A stretch of DNA of 64,000 nt. It comes from an uncultured Acetatifactor sp. GTDB lineage: Bacteria > Bacillota > Clostridia > Lachnospirales > Lachnospiraceae. Below, piece after piece: positions 8,557 to 16,240 of the stretch. The stretch is from positions 1 through 64,000 of the forward strand of contig CANRLX010000003.1 of the NCBI GenBank assembly GCA_947631615.1, given 5' to 3'. The position numbers and the translations under genes are program-made. The notes beneath the pieces were generated by a model. That model saw only the letters and a program-made list of their open reading frames with translations, was not told the DNA's origin and searched no databases. Positions within the stretch are counted from its first letter, which is position 1; each line of letters starts with the position of its first letter.

Positions 8557-8967
8557 ATGAGAGAAGAGAGAAGGGGTTGTCAGAAGAGCATTTATTATAT
8601 GACCGACAGAGAGCTGCGCGCCTACAGGCGGAAACGCCGCAGACAGGGCGAGCTGAGACGCAGAGTGTTCTCTTTTGCGGCGACTCTCTGCCTGATTCTC
8701 ACCTGCACTGTCTTTTATCATGCCATTGTCACCAGCGCTAACACCGGCGAAGACGGGATGCGCTTTAAATACTATACGAATATTACCGTTCAGAGCGGCG
8801 AGAATCTATGGGATATTGCCGACCGCTACATTGACTACGGGCATTACGAGAGCAAAAGCGATTACCTGGAGGAGGTGATCCATATCAATCACCTGGACGA
8901 GGAGGCGGCGGTTAAAGCCGGACAGCATATCGTGGTTCCCTATTACTCGGAGGAGTTTGTGGGCTGA
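8557..8967 (+). CDS. LysM-domain membrane protein, YneA-like SOS division inhibitor candidate
   Basis: This protein has 136 residues: a very basic cytoplasmic N-terminus (about 16-36), one membrane helix (about 37-57) and an extracellular LysM domain (about 75-128, with ITVQSGENLWDIADRY). YneA of Bacillus has the same architecture, is divergent from lexA and blocks septation during the SOS response. The match in architecture, position and LexA-box promoter supports the same role here; this is inference, as the sequence is not conserved enough to be decisive. The start is the ATG at 8557, which has AGGAGG 5-6 nt upstream. An open frame from 8440 runs through the promoter and is not used. Confidence 0.8.
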   Translation: MREERRGCQKSIYYMTDRELRAYRRKRRRQGELRRRVFSFAATLCLILTCTVFYHAIVTSANTGEDGMRFKYYTNITVQSGENLWDIADRYIDYGHYESKSDYLEEVIHINHLDEEAAVKAGQHIVVPYYSEEFVG

Positions 8968-9011
8968 GAGCTCGAGTCAGGAATTGCAGATAGGATTTAG
9001 GAGATAGAATA

Positions 9012-9161
9012 ATGCTCATGTACGGTAAAGAAGCACAACAACCAAAACTGATACAGACAGCCGCCCCGCGCTATTCCGAGCAAGGCAAATATGATAGAAT
9101 TGCTCTGACGAGGACGCAAAATCGTCGGAGAGTTTTCTGTTCTGCATGGATAGATTATTGA
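9012..9161 (+). CDS. possible small protein or recombinase N-terminal remnant
   Basis: This short open frame of 49 codons has an AGGAG site 7-8 nt before the ATG. The product begins MLMYGKEAQQPKLIQ and contains GKYDRIAL, which loosely recalls the N-terminus of serine recombinases before their YxRxS motif, but the rest does not continue that family. A terminator-like hairpin (9103-9137) lies inside its 3' half, which argues against an intact gene. It lies in the otherwise gene-free 8968-9284 interval. Confidence 0.25.
   Translation: MLMYGKEAQQPKLIQTAAPRYSEQGKYDRIALTRTQNRRRVFCSAWIDY
9103..9137 (+). terminator. possible terminator of the YneA-like transcript
   Basis: Arms 9103-9111 and 9122-9132 pair with a two-base bulge (CTCTGACGA with TCGTCGGAGAG), followed by TTTT at 9133-9136. 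Confidence 0.45.
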
Positions 9162-9193
9162 TACTATCATATATGAGACGTGCTCAAACAGTA

Positions 9194-9222
9194 TTGAAAA
9201 TCCAGTCCACCGGGAATATAAT
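9194..9222 (+). promoter_or_regulatory. promoter of the 9285 lipoprotein gene
   Basis: TTGAAA (9194-9199) and a perfect TATAAT (9217-9222) with a 17-bp spacer, 62 bp upstream of the ATG. Confidence 0.75.
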
Positions 9223-9284
9223 GTGATGGAGTCAAAAAGCTAAGCATTTTTGATGAATCTACTAACGAAAGGGAACCTATTATC

Positions 9285-10022
9285 ATGAAAAAAAAGAGCA
9301 ACTTTTTTCTTATGACTTGTCTTATGTTTTCCCTTGTGGCGTGTTCGCCCAACGTGAACAGTGAGCAACCATCACAGACGCAGACATTCGCCCAGACACA
9401 AGAACCAACTTTACCAGAAAACGACGAAACAGAAAAAGAAACGTCTGCCACGGAAGGACAAACGGAAGAAGTCCCTTCAGAGAATTTGTCTACAGAAATC
9501 TATGGAGAGGAAGCGGTTTCAGAGAACGTCAGCGTGCCCTTTGCCGACGGACAGCCCCTGGCGTTTTTGTTCGCCAGCGGCGCGGGCGGATGGGGCACAT
9601 CGCTGACGCTGTACCCGGACGGCTCCTTTGAGGGCGTTTATGAGAACGGCGAGAACGATGCGGAGCCGGATTATCCCCGGGGCACCTCCTATGTTTGCTG
9701 GTTTACGGGCCGCTTCGGAGGAATGACGAAGCTGACGGACCATGCCTATTCCATGAAGCTGGAAGTGCTGGACTATGAGGAACCGGGAAGGGAGTGGATC
9801 GAGGATGGGATCCGCTATATCTTGGCGGAGCCCTACGGCCTTTTGGACGGGGAGGACTTCACCCTTTATGTGCCCGAAACGCCGGCGGAGGAGCTGAATG
9901 AGGAATCCAGGTACTGGTGGCCGGACAAGTATCTATGGAGGGCGGGAACCTTGCAGACGCTCTCCTGCTACGGCCTTTTCAATACGGATACGGGACAGGG
10001 CTTTTTCACCTCTCATGACTGA
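9285..10022 (+). CDS. lipoprotein of unknown function
   Basis: This predicted lipoprotein has 245 residues. The signal peptide ends in LVAC (lipidated Cys at about residue 20). A low-complexity linker rich in Thr, Glu and Gln (about 25-80) leads to a C-terminal beta-rich domain with GGWGTSLTLYPDGSFEG and an acidic, aromatic-rich segment. This domain type recurs in Lachnospiraceae lipoproteins of unknown role. It has its own promoter at 9194 and a GC-rich terminator after the stop. It is single and not clearly linked to its neighbours. I do not assign a function. Confidence 0.75.
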   Translation: MKKKSNFFLMTCLMFSLVACSPNVNSEQPSQTQTFAQTQEPTLPENDETEKETSATEGQTEEVPSENLSTEIYGEEAVSENVSVPFADGQPLAFLFASGAGGWGTSLTLYPDGSFEGVYENGENDAEPDYPRGTSYVCWFTGRFGGMTKLTDHAYSMKLEVLDYEEPGREWIEDGIRYILAEPYGLLDGEDFTLYVPETPAEELNEESRYWWPDKYLWRAGTLQTLSCYGLFNTDTGQGFFTSHD

Positions 10023-10026
10023 GCCG

Positions 10027-10070
10027 CGCGGTGGGCTACCGCGGGACGGCCCGCCGGCGTTCTTTATTTT
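10027..10070 (+). terminator. terminator after the lipoprotein gene
   Basis: A CGCGGT/ACCGCG stem (10027-10043) is followed by a second GC-rich segment and a T-rich run from about 10060. The remaining sequence to 10200 shows no gene. Confidence 0.5.
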
Positions 10071-10207
10071 TGCATTTTTCAGTGGTGTAGGGAGCAAAGG
10101 GGAACGAGGACGGGGAAAGCGTCGATTTCTTAGAGCAAGATAGAACAGGAATTGCGGGACAGAAATCGGAGGCTCCGGCGACGAATACAATTTTTGTAAA
10201 GTTTCTA

Positions 10208-10236
10208 TTGTATTTTTTCCGAAATGGTGATATGAT
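10208..10236 (+). promoter_or_regulatory. promoter of the sulfur amino acid gene pair
   Basis: TTGTAT (10208-10213) and TATGAT (10231-10236) with a 17-bp spacer, in an AT-rich leader of about 80 nt. I looked for a SAM or T-box riboswitch in the leader and saw none. Confidence 0.65.
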
Positions 10237-10318
10237 ACATTAAAACATACTTTACCAATAGGAAAAGGATAAAATAAGGCAAAAAGGTATCGTTGAGAAA
10301 AGAAAGGCGGATGACATC

Positions 10319-11473
10319 ATGGAGCTTCAATTTGCTACTAAGTGTATTTACGGAAAAAAGCAACCCTTTTCCGAGGATGTTTTTGGAGCGATCAGCGTCC
10401 CTATTTACCAGTCCGCGACGTTTGTTCACCCCGAGGTCGGCAGAAGCACCGGTTTTGATTACTCAAGGCTTCAGAATCCGACCAGACAGCAGTTGGAAAG
10501 GGTCGTGGCATCCCTGGAAAACGGTCTGGATGCGCTGGCGTTCTCCAGCGGTATGGCCGCGATCACCGCTCTCATGGAGCTCTTTCAGCCGGGGGATCAT
10601 CTGATCACCGACGCGGATCTCTACGGCGGGAGCATCCGTCTGTTCCGAAACATCAGTGAGAAAAACGGTATTCAGTTCTCCCACATTGACTGCAGCAAGG
10701 AGGATGTGGAGAGTTATGTGCGGGAGAACACAAGGGCGATCTTTATCGAGACTCCCACGAATCCGATGATGAACGTGGTGGATATACGGAAAATGTCGGA
10801 GATCGCAAAGCGTCATGGGCTTCTGCTGATCGTGGACAACACCTTTTTGTCTCCCTATTTCCAGAATCCCCTCGCGCTTGGAGCGGATGTGGTCGTTCAC
10901 AGCGGGACGAAATTTCTGGGAGGACATAACGACACGCTGGCCGGATTTGTAGTGACAAATTCCGAAGACATCTCGGCCAGGATGCGCTTTATCATTAAGA
11001 CCGTGGGATCCGGCCTGGCTCCCATGGACAGCTGGCTGATCCTGCGGGGCATTAAGACTCTGCCCCTCCGCATGGAGAGGGCCCAGGAAAACGCGCTTGC
11101 AATCGTAGATTTCCTGCAGGGGGAAAAGCGGGTCCGGAAAGTGTATTATCCGGGGATCCCGGGGACAAAAGACTATGAGATCTGCAAGGGACAGGCACGG
11201 GGATTCGGTTCCATGATTACCTTTGAGGTAGAGAGCCGCGGGCTTGCTCTGCACATTCTGAAAACCACCAGACTGATTCCTTTTGCGGAGAGCCTCGGGG
11301 GAGTGGAGACCCTGATCACCTATCCGGTCACACAGACCCACGCGGACGTTCCGGAGGAGGTGAGACTCGCCAATGGGATCACGGATTCCGTGCTTCGCCT
11401 GTCCGCCGGCATCGAGGACAAGGGCGACCTCATTGCGGATCTGAAGCAGGCGTTTGACTCTTTTGCAGGATAG
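10319..11473 (+). CDS. Cys/Met metabolism PLP-dependent enzyme (cystathionine gamma-synthase / beta-lyase family)
   Basis: This is a cytosolic PLP enzyme of the trans-sulfuration family, 384 residues, close to the usual length. The PLP lysine is Lys198 in HSGTKFLGGHND; SSGMAAI and the ETPTNPMM motif are also conserved. The family makes or breaks cystathionine or homocysteine links, and sequence alone does not separate gamma-synthase, beta-lyase and gamma-lyase. The next gene is a MalY-type C-S lyase 17 bp downstream, so the pair could convert an activated homoserine plus cysteine to homocysteine. The ATG has an AAGGCGG site 9 nt upstream. Confidence 0.9.
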   Translation: MELQFATKCIYGKKQPFSEDVFGAISVPIYQSATFVHPEVGRSTGFDYSRLQNPTRQQLERVVASLENGLDALAFSSGMAAITALMELFQPGDHLITDADLYGGSIRLFRNISEKNGIQFSHIDCSKEDVESYVRENTRAIFIETPTNPMMNVVDIRKMSEIAKRHGLLLIVDNTFLSPYFQNPLALGADVVVHSGTKFLGGHNDTLAGFVVTNSEDISARMRFIIKTVGSGLAPMDSWLILRGIKTLPLRMERAQENALAIVDFLQGEKRVRKVYYPGIPGTKDYEICKGQARGFGSMITFEVESRGLALHILKTTRLIPFAESLGGVETLITYPVTQTHADVPEEVRLANGITDSVLRLSAGIEDKGDLIADLKQAFDSFAG

Positions 11474-11490
11474 ACGGACGGAGGATGACA

Positions 11491-12696
11491 ATGGAAGAGA
11501 GAAACCTGAATTTTGATGCGGTCATTGACAGAAGGGGAACGGACTGTTTAAAGTATGACTTTGCGGTGAGGCGCGGCCGTCCGGCGGATGTGCTGCCGCT
11601 CTGGGTGGCGGATATGGACTTTAAGACGTCGAGCCGAGTGCTGGATGCCTTGCAGCGCAAGGTGGAACATGGGATTTTTGGCTATACGGAGTCGGGGGAT
11701 CGCTATTTTGAGGCGGTTTCCGGCTGGCTGTCGAGGCATCATAGCCTGAATATCCGACAGGAATGGCTGGTAAAGACTCCGGGAGTGGTGTTTGCGCTTG
11801 CGATGGCGGTCAAGGCTTACACGGACGAAGGGGATGCCGTTTTGATCCAGCAGCCGGTGTACTATCCCTTTACCGAGGTGATACGGGATAACAACAGACG
11901 GGTGATAAGCAGCGATCTGGTCTTGGGGGACGACGGAAGATATCGGATGGATTTGGAGGATCTGGAGAGAAAGATCACGGAAAACAGGGTGAAGCTTTTT
12001 TTCCTGTGCAGTCCCCACAATCCGGTCGGAAGAGTCTGGACGAAGCGGGAGCTTGCGGAGATCGCGGCGATCTGTCTCAGACATCAGGTGATCACGGTAA
12101 GCGACGAGATCCACGAGGATTTTGTGTATGAGGGCCACGTGCACACGCCGTTTCTCACGGTGGATCCAGGGCTTGAGAATCTCTGTATCACCTGTACTTC
12201 TCCGGCCAAGACATTTAATCTCGCGGGGCTTCAGATCTCCAATATCATAATTCCCAGCGGGAAGCTGAGAAGGGCCTTTCAAAAGCAGATCGCCGCTGCC
12301 GGATACAGCCAGCTAAACGCTCTGGGGCTTGCGGCCTGTGAAGCGGCCTATACCGAGGGGGAGGAGTGGTATGAAGCGTTAAAGAAATACCTGCGGTCCA
12401 ACATCGACTTTTTGAGAGAATACCTCAACCAACATCTCCCCCAGATCGCGCTGATCGAGCCCGAGGGAACCTACTTGGCCTGGCTGGATTTCAGGGGGCT
12501 TGGACTGAGCGGGGACGCCCTGGAGGATCTGATCGTCAACAGGGCAAAACTGTGGCTGGACAGCGGAGCGATTTTCGGCAAGGCCGGACAGGGGTTTGAG
12601 AGGATCAATATCGCCACCAGCAGAAGCGTTCTGAGGGAAGCCCTCGACAGACTTCAAGGGGCGATTGACGCAGCAATGTTGACGACTCGACAATAG
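11491..12696 (+). CDS. MalY/PatB family C-S lyase (cystathionine beta-lyase-like aminotransferase)
   Basis: This is a fold-type I PLP enzyme of 401 residues in the MalY/PatB branch, which acts mostly as a cystathionine or cysteine-S-conjugate beta-lyase. The PLP lysine is Lys240 in SPAKTFNLAGLQ. The N-terminus with LPLWVADMDF and the SPHNPVGRVW and SDEIHEDF motifs fit the family. Two ATGs are possible: 11485 abuts the GGAGG site, whereas 11491 is 6 nt from it and was chosen. The stop codon lies at the edge of a repeat-rich 68-bp spacer to the convergent recombinase gene. Confidence 0.9.
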   Translation: MEERNLNFDAVIDRRGTDCLKYDFAVRRGRPADVLPLWVADMDFKTSSRVLDALQRKVEHGIFGYTESGDRYFEAVSGWLSRHHSLNIRQEWLVKTPGVVFALAMAVKAYTDEGDAVLIQQPVYYPFTEVIRDNNRRVISSDLVLGDDGRYRMDLEDLERKITENRVKLFFLCSPHNPVGRVWTKRELAEIAAICLRHQVITVSDEIHEDFVYEGHVHTPFLTVDPGLENLCITCTSPAKTFNLAGLQISNIIIPSGKLRRAFQKQIAAAGYSQLNALGLAACEAAYTEGEEWYEALKKYLRSNIDFLREYLNQHLPQIALIEPEGTYLAWLDFRGLGLSGDALEDLIVNRAKLWLDSGAIFGKAGQGFERINIATSRSVLREALDRLQGAIDAAMLTTRQ

Positions 12697-12763
12697 ATAA
12701 GCAGATAGATAGGCAGGCGCGATCGGCGATGGGCAGTGCGATCCACGATAGGCAGATAGGCAG
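12696..12763. repeat. GATRRGCAG repeat cluster between convergent stops
   Basis: The nonamer GATRRGCAG occurs five times (starting at 12696, 12708, 12728, 12747 and 12755). It fills the whole spacer between the malY-type stop (TAG, 12694-12696) and the recombinase stop (12765). A 19-bp periodicity is visible between the middle copies. Confidence 0.65.
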
Positions 12764-12764
12764 C

Positions 12765-13838
12765 TCATTCTCCGCCCTTGGGATTCTCTCTTAAGTGGAC
12801 CGCATTTGCGGCTCTGCGGCGCCTTGCGTCCTCCTGGGCCGCGTAGTGCCTGCGGGTGGTGTTGACATCCTTGTGTCCCAGCACATCCGCCACCAGATAG
12901 ATGTCTCCCGTCTCCTGATAGAGCGTTGTGCCGTAGGTGCTCCGCAGCTTGTGGGGGGTGATCTTTTTCAGTGTGGTCACCCGGGAGGCATATTTTTTTA
13001 CCAGATTTTCCACGGAGCGCACGGCGATACGGCGGTTCTGCAGCGATAAAAAAAGCGCGTTCTCGTGGCCCTCCATCGGGAGGATCCGCTCCCTTTCCTC
13101 GAGATAGTCCAAAAGGGCCGTCTCCACTTCCTCGCCGAAATAGACTACGGCTTCATATCCGCCCTTTCTGCGGATCTTAATACCGTTTACGTCAAAATCC
13201 ACATCGGAGATATCCAGTCCCACACATTCGGAGACGCGGATGCCGGTGCCAAGGAGAAGCGTGAGCAGCGCCACATCGCGCACCTTGGTCTTTTTATGGT
13301 ATTCCAGTTCTTTCTTGGTAAGCTTGGAGCCATCCTCCACCTGATCCAGAAGGATCGCCACCTCGTTGGGCTCCAGGCGGATGATCGCCTTCTCGTGGCG
13401 CTTGGGAAGGGGCACCAGGGCGGCCGGATTCTTTTCGATCAGCTCATTTTCATAGAAATAATTGTAGAAGCTTCTGAGGGCGGACAGCTTCCTTGCCTTG
13501 CCGCGCTCGTCGTTGGTGATGTCCTTTCCGTCCTTCTGGTACAGGGAGACATACGCCAGGTACTCCTGGATGTCCAGACGGGTCACCTGATCCAGAACCG
13601 AGATGGGGTAGTCCTTGATATCCGTCTTTGCCAAAACGCTGTTCTCCTCGTGCAGAAACTCGAAAAACAGCCGGATATCATAGGCGTACGCGAGTCTGGT
13701 GCGGGTGGATGTGTACTCCTCGATTCCGCGGAAAAAGGTCTTGCAGAACGGAGGGAGCGTGTCTAACACCGCACGCAGTTTCAGAATGTTCTGACGATTT
13801 TGCTCGTCGTGATAATTGTCCGGTTTGATCACTGCCAA
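12765..13838 (-). CDS. tyrosine recombinase (XerC/XerD-like)
   Basis: This site-specific recombinase has 357 residues. An N-terminal SAM-like core-binding domain (about 30-130) precedes the catalytic domain. The visible catalytic residues are Arg in GTGIRVSE, the HKLR box (His and Arg), the second His in VLGHKDVNTTRRHY, and the nucleophile Tyr in RRHYA. It could be the chromosome-dimer resolvase or a Lachnospiraceae paralogue; no phage or transposon genes surround it. The open frame extends to an ATG at 13901 inside a tandem repeat. I prefer the TTG at 13838, which has AGGCAGG 8 nt upstream and removes the repeat-encoded residues. Confidence 0.82.
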   Translation of the reverse strand: MAVIKPDNYHDEQNRQNILKLRAVLDTLPPFCKTFFRGIEEYTSTRTRLAYAYDIRLFFEFLHEENSVLAKTDIKDYPISVLDQVTRLDIQEYLAYVSLYQKDGKDITNDERGKARKLSALRSFYNYFYENELIEKNPAALVPLPKRHEKAIIRLEPNEVAILLDQVEDGSKLTKKELEYHKKTKVRDVALLTLLLGTGIRVSECVGLDISDVDFDVNGIKIRRKGGYEAVVYFGEEVETALLDYLEERERILPMEGHENALFLSLQNRRIAVRSVENLVKKYASRVTTLKKITPHKLRSTYGTTLYQETGDIYLVADVLGHKDVNTTRRHYAAQEDARRRRAANAVHLRENPKGGE

Positions 13839-13856
13839 AACGATTACCTGCCTTTC

Positions 13857-13926
13857 CAACCTGATGATACCATCCCAATGATACCAATCCGATAATACCA
13901 ATCCGATGATACCAACCTGATTATAG
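13857..13926. repeat. 14-bp tandem array, five units, upstream of the recombinase gene
   Basis: Five contiguous 14-bp units (13857, 13871, 13885, 13899, 13913; consensus CAATCCGATGATAC) begin 19 bp before the recombinase start. Units 3 and 4 differ at one base. The array lies in the recombinase 5' leader and in the region divergent to rubrerythrin. Confidence 0.88.
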
Positions 13927-14054
13927 CATGTGCCAGATCAAAAAGCCATTGTATTTTCACGGGGAGAAAGCTCCATGGTTATATTTTCCAAAAAACGGGA
14001 TATACTCTTACCGAAAAAAACAGCCGCCGTTTGGCGCGCAGATAGGAGAGAACT

Positions 14055-14666
14055 ATGGCAGTTGCATTTCAGGACAGTGAGACGAAAGACAATCTGATGA
14101 GGGCGTTTGCGGGGGAGAGCCAGGCGCGTAACCGCTATACCTTTGCCGCAGCCCAGGCAAAGAAGGAGAAGCTCCACGTGATCAGCGCGATCTTTGCCTT
14201 CACGGCATCCCAGGAGAAGGAACACGCGGAGATCTTCTACAACCATTTAAAGGAGCTTGCGGGGGAGAATATCGCCGTGGACGGCGCGTATCCGGTGGAC
14301 ATCTCCGACCAGACGGCAGATCTCTTGAGGCTGGCCCAGCACAATGAATATGAGGAGCACGATCCGGTGTATCGGGCGTTTGGCGAAAAGGCGAAGGAAG
14401 AAGGGTTTCATCGCATCGCGGCCTCCTTTTTCCACATCGCAGAGATTGAGAAGACGCACGGGGACCGCTTTGGAAGATACGCGAAGATGCTGGAGGAGGG
14501 GACTCTCTTTGTGTCCGACGTGGAAGTGGAGTGGATGTGCTTAAACTGCGGCTATGTGTATAAGGGAACGGACGCACCGGCGGTCTGCCCCGTCTGTCAG
14601 CACGACCAGGGCTATTTTATCCGTCTGACCCTCGCTCCCTATGAGGACGGCAGCCGCACTGCCTGA
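14055..14666 (+). CDS. rbr: rubrerythrin
   Basis: This cytosolic peroxide-reducing protein is used by anaerobes in oxidative stress defence. It has 203 residues. An N-terminal four-helix diiron domain carries the ESQARNRY, EKEHAEIF and HIAEIEKTHGDRF iron-ligand helices. A C-terminal rubredoxin-like domain follows with Cys162, Cys165, Cys178 and Cys181 (WMCLNCGY, VCPVCQH). Both metal sites look complete. An AGGAGAG site precedes the ATG. A TATACT -10 lies at 14001-14006 without a clear -35. It stands alone. Confidence 0.96.
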   Translation: MAVAFQDSETKDNLMRAFAGESQARNRYTFAAAQAKKEKLHVISAIFAFTASQEKEHAEIFYNHLKELAGENIAVDGAYPVDISDQTADLLRLAQHNEYEEHDPVYRAFGEKAKEEGFHRIAASFFHIAEIEKTHGDRFGRYAKMLEEGTLFVSDVEVEWMCLNCGYVYKGTDAPAVCPVCQHDQGYFIRLTLAPYEDGSRTA

Positions 14667-14686
14667 CGTTCCACTGCGGCGGTTTT
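14653..14686 (+). terminator. possible terminator overlapping the rubrerythrin stop
   Basis: A 6-bp stem GCCGCA/TGCGGC (14653-14658 with 14675-14680) is followed by GGTTTT. The loop is long (16 nt), so support is modest. Confidence 0.35.
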
Positions 14687-14700
14687 ACGAAAAGTTTTTC

Positions 14701-14730
14701 TTGTAGTGCAAGGCATATGTGTGTTATCAT
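14701..14730 (+). promoter_or_regulatory. promoter of the PerM-family gene
   Basis: TTGTAG (14701-14706) and TATCAT (14725-14730), 18 bp apart, 40 bp before the chosen start. Confidence 0.5.
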
Positions 14731-14769
14731 GAGAAGGAAACCAGACTACCAAAGAGAGGATCGATCTCT

Positions 14770-16212
14770 ATGAAAGCATACCATGATTTGACACAGGAAG
14801 ATCTCCGGAGAAAAGAACAAGAGCGTGGCGGCTCCCCCAGGAGAAACCGATTTGACCATGTCTGTCTCAAGTGGGGGATCACCGCGTTTCTTGTGATTGC
14901 CGCCGGAATTTTGTTTTATTATCTGGTGTTCCACGTCTCCAATATCAAGGCCAACCTGAGCGTCCTCACGGGAATTTTGATGCCGGTGGTGTTTGGCTTT
15001 GTGATGGCGTATCTTTTGACGCCGATCCTAAACTTTATAGAGTTTCGCATACTGATCCCTCTCTGTAACCGATGCGGGGTGAAGGAGTCTCCGAGGCGCG
15101 CTTCCCTCATACGGGGAGGCGGGATCCTGATCACCGCGTTCCTCTTTTTCGCCGTGATCTACGTCCTGATCGCCATGATGTTATCCCAGATCGTGCCCAG
15201 CATCCGGACTATCATCAACAATTCCGACACCTACATCAACAATATGACCCGCTGGGTCAATCAGATCATTGACGACAATCCGGAGCTGAGAAGCAATGTG
15301 CTCATGCTGGTAAACCGGTATTCCAGCGAGCTGGAGAACTGGCTGAACGGTCTGGTGCTTCCCAATATGAGCACGCTGATCCGCACGATCTCCATGAGTG
15401 TGCTGGGCGGCGTGAAGGTGATCTGGAATTTTATCATCGGATTTATCATCTCCATCTACCTGTTGGCGAGCAAGGAGAAGTTTGCGGGACAGGCAAAAAA
15501 GATATCGTATGCCTGCCTGAGCAGATCCACGGCCAATCAGGTCATTGAGAGCTTTCGGTTTACCCACAGGACGTTTATCGGCTTTATCAGCGGCAAGATC
15601 CTGGACTCCGCGATCATCGGAGTGCTGTGCTTTATCGGCACCTCGCTCTTAGGCACTCCCTATGCGGTGCTGGTCAGCGTGATCGTGGGTGTGACCAATA
15701 TCATCCCCTTTTTCGGGCCTTACCTGGGAGCGATCCCCAGCACGCTTTTGATCTTTGTGGTGGACCCCATGCACCCGTTAAACTGCGTGTACTTCGTGCT
15801 CTTTATTCTGGTGCTGCAGCAGTTTGACGGAAACTTCCTGGGCCCCAAGATCATTGGAAATTCCACGGGGCTCACCGGTTTCTGGGTGATCTTTGCCATC
15901 ACTCTCTTCGGCGGATTGTTCGGCATCCTGGGTATGATCGTCGGAGTGCCGATCTTTGCTGTGTTCTATGCCGCGGTCAAGTCGCTGGTCAACGCGGCTC
16001 TCGGAAGGAAAGCGCTTCCCCAGGGAACGGAGAGCTATATGACCGTAGGGTCGGTGGACGAGGGCGGCGTATTTCATGAGTATGTGCCGGAATACAAGCG
16101 CAAAAGGGAACGCCTGCAGGAGAAGAGAGCGGAAAAGCGCAGGGAGAGAGAAGCGGTGGAGGAACCACCTGTGGAGGAACCACCTGTGAAGGAATCATCG
16201 GTAAAGAAGTAA
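14770..16212 (+). CDS. AI-2E family transporter (PerM/YtvI-like permease)
   Basis: This polytopic membrane protein has 480 residues. A charged cytoplasmic N-terminus is followed by about seven or eight membrane segments between about 37 and 420, with the family stretches GTPYAVLVSVIVGVTNIIPF and GPYLGAIP. Members export small molecules or serve as Na+/H+ antiporters; the substrate here is unknown. The highly charged C-terminus ends in repeats of VEEPP encoded by a 15-bp tandem array that runs over the stop codon. The ATG at 14770 was chosen over 14719 because of an AGAGGA site and the promoter position. Confidence 0.85.
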   Translation: MKAYHDLTQEDLRRKEQERGGSPRRNRFDHVCLKWGITAFLVIAAGILFYYLVFHVSNIKANLSVLTGILMPVVFGFVMAYLLTPILNFIEFRILIPLCNRCGVKESPRRASLIRGGGILITAFLFFAVIYVLIAMMLSQIVPSIRTIINNSDTYINNMTRWVNQIIDDNPELRSNVLMLVNRYSSELENWLNGLVLPNMSTLIRTISMSVLGGVKVIWNFIIGFIISIYLLASKEKFAGQAKKISYACLSRSTANQVIESFRFTHRTFIGFISGKILDSAIIGVLCFIGTSLLGTPYAVLVSVIVGVTNIIPFFGPYLGAIPSTLLIFVVDPMHPLNCVYFVLFILVLQQFDGNFLGPKIIGNSTGLTGFWVIFAITLFGGLFGILGMIVGVPIFAVFYAAVKSLVNAALGRKALPQGTESYMTVGSVDEGGVFHEYVPEYKRKRERLQEKRAEKRREREAVEEPPVEEPPVKESSVKK

Positions 16213-16215
16213 CCA
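16156..16215 (+). repeat. 15-bp tandem array across the C-terminus and stop codon
   Basis: Four 15-bp units (16156, 16171, 16186, 16201) start as GTGGAGGAACCACCT and decay towards the 3' side. The first two are identical, the third differs at five bases, and the fourth contains the TAA stop of the transporter gene. The array encodes the VEEPPVEEPPVKESSVKK tail. Confidence 0.85.
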
Positions 16216-16240
16216 GTAGAGTTTGGGGGGAAATCATTTT

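Noticed and set aside
10143-10318. SAM riboswitch before the sulfur amino acid gene pair
   Set aside because: There is a promoter only about 80 bp before the start and no long conserved leader that would hold an S-box.
12765-13838. Prophage or integrative-element integrase
   Set aside because: No phage, conjugation or attachment-site sequence lies around it; the neighbours are metabolic and stress genes, so a Xer-type chromosomal recombinase is more likely.
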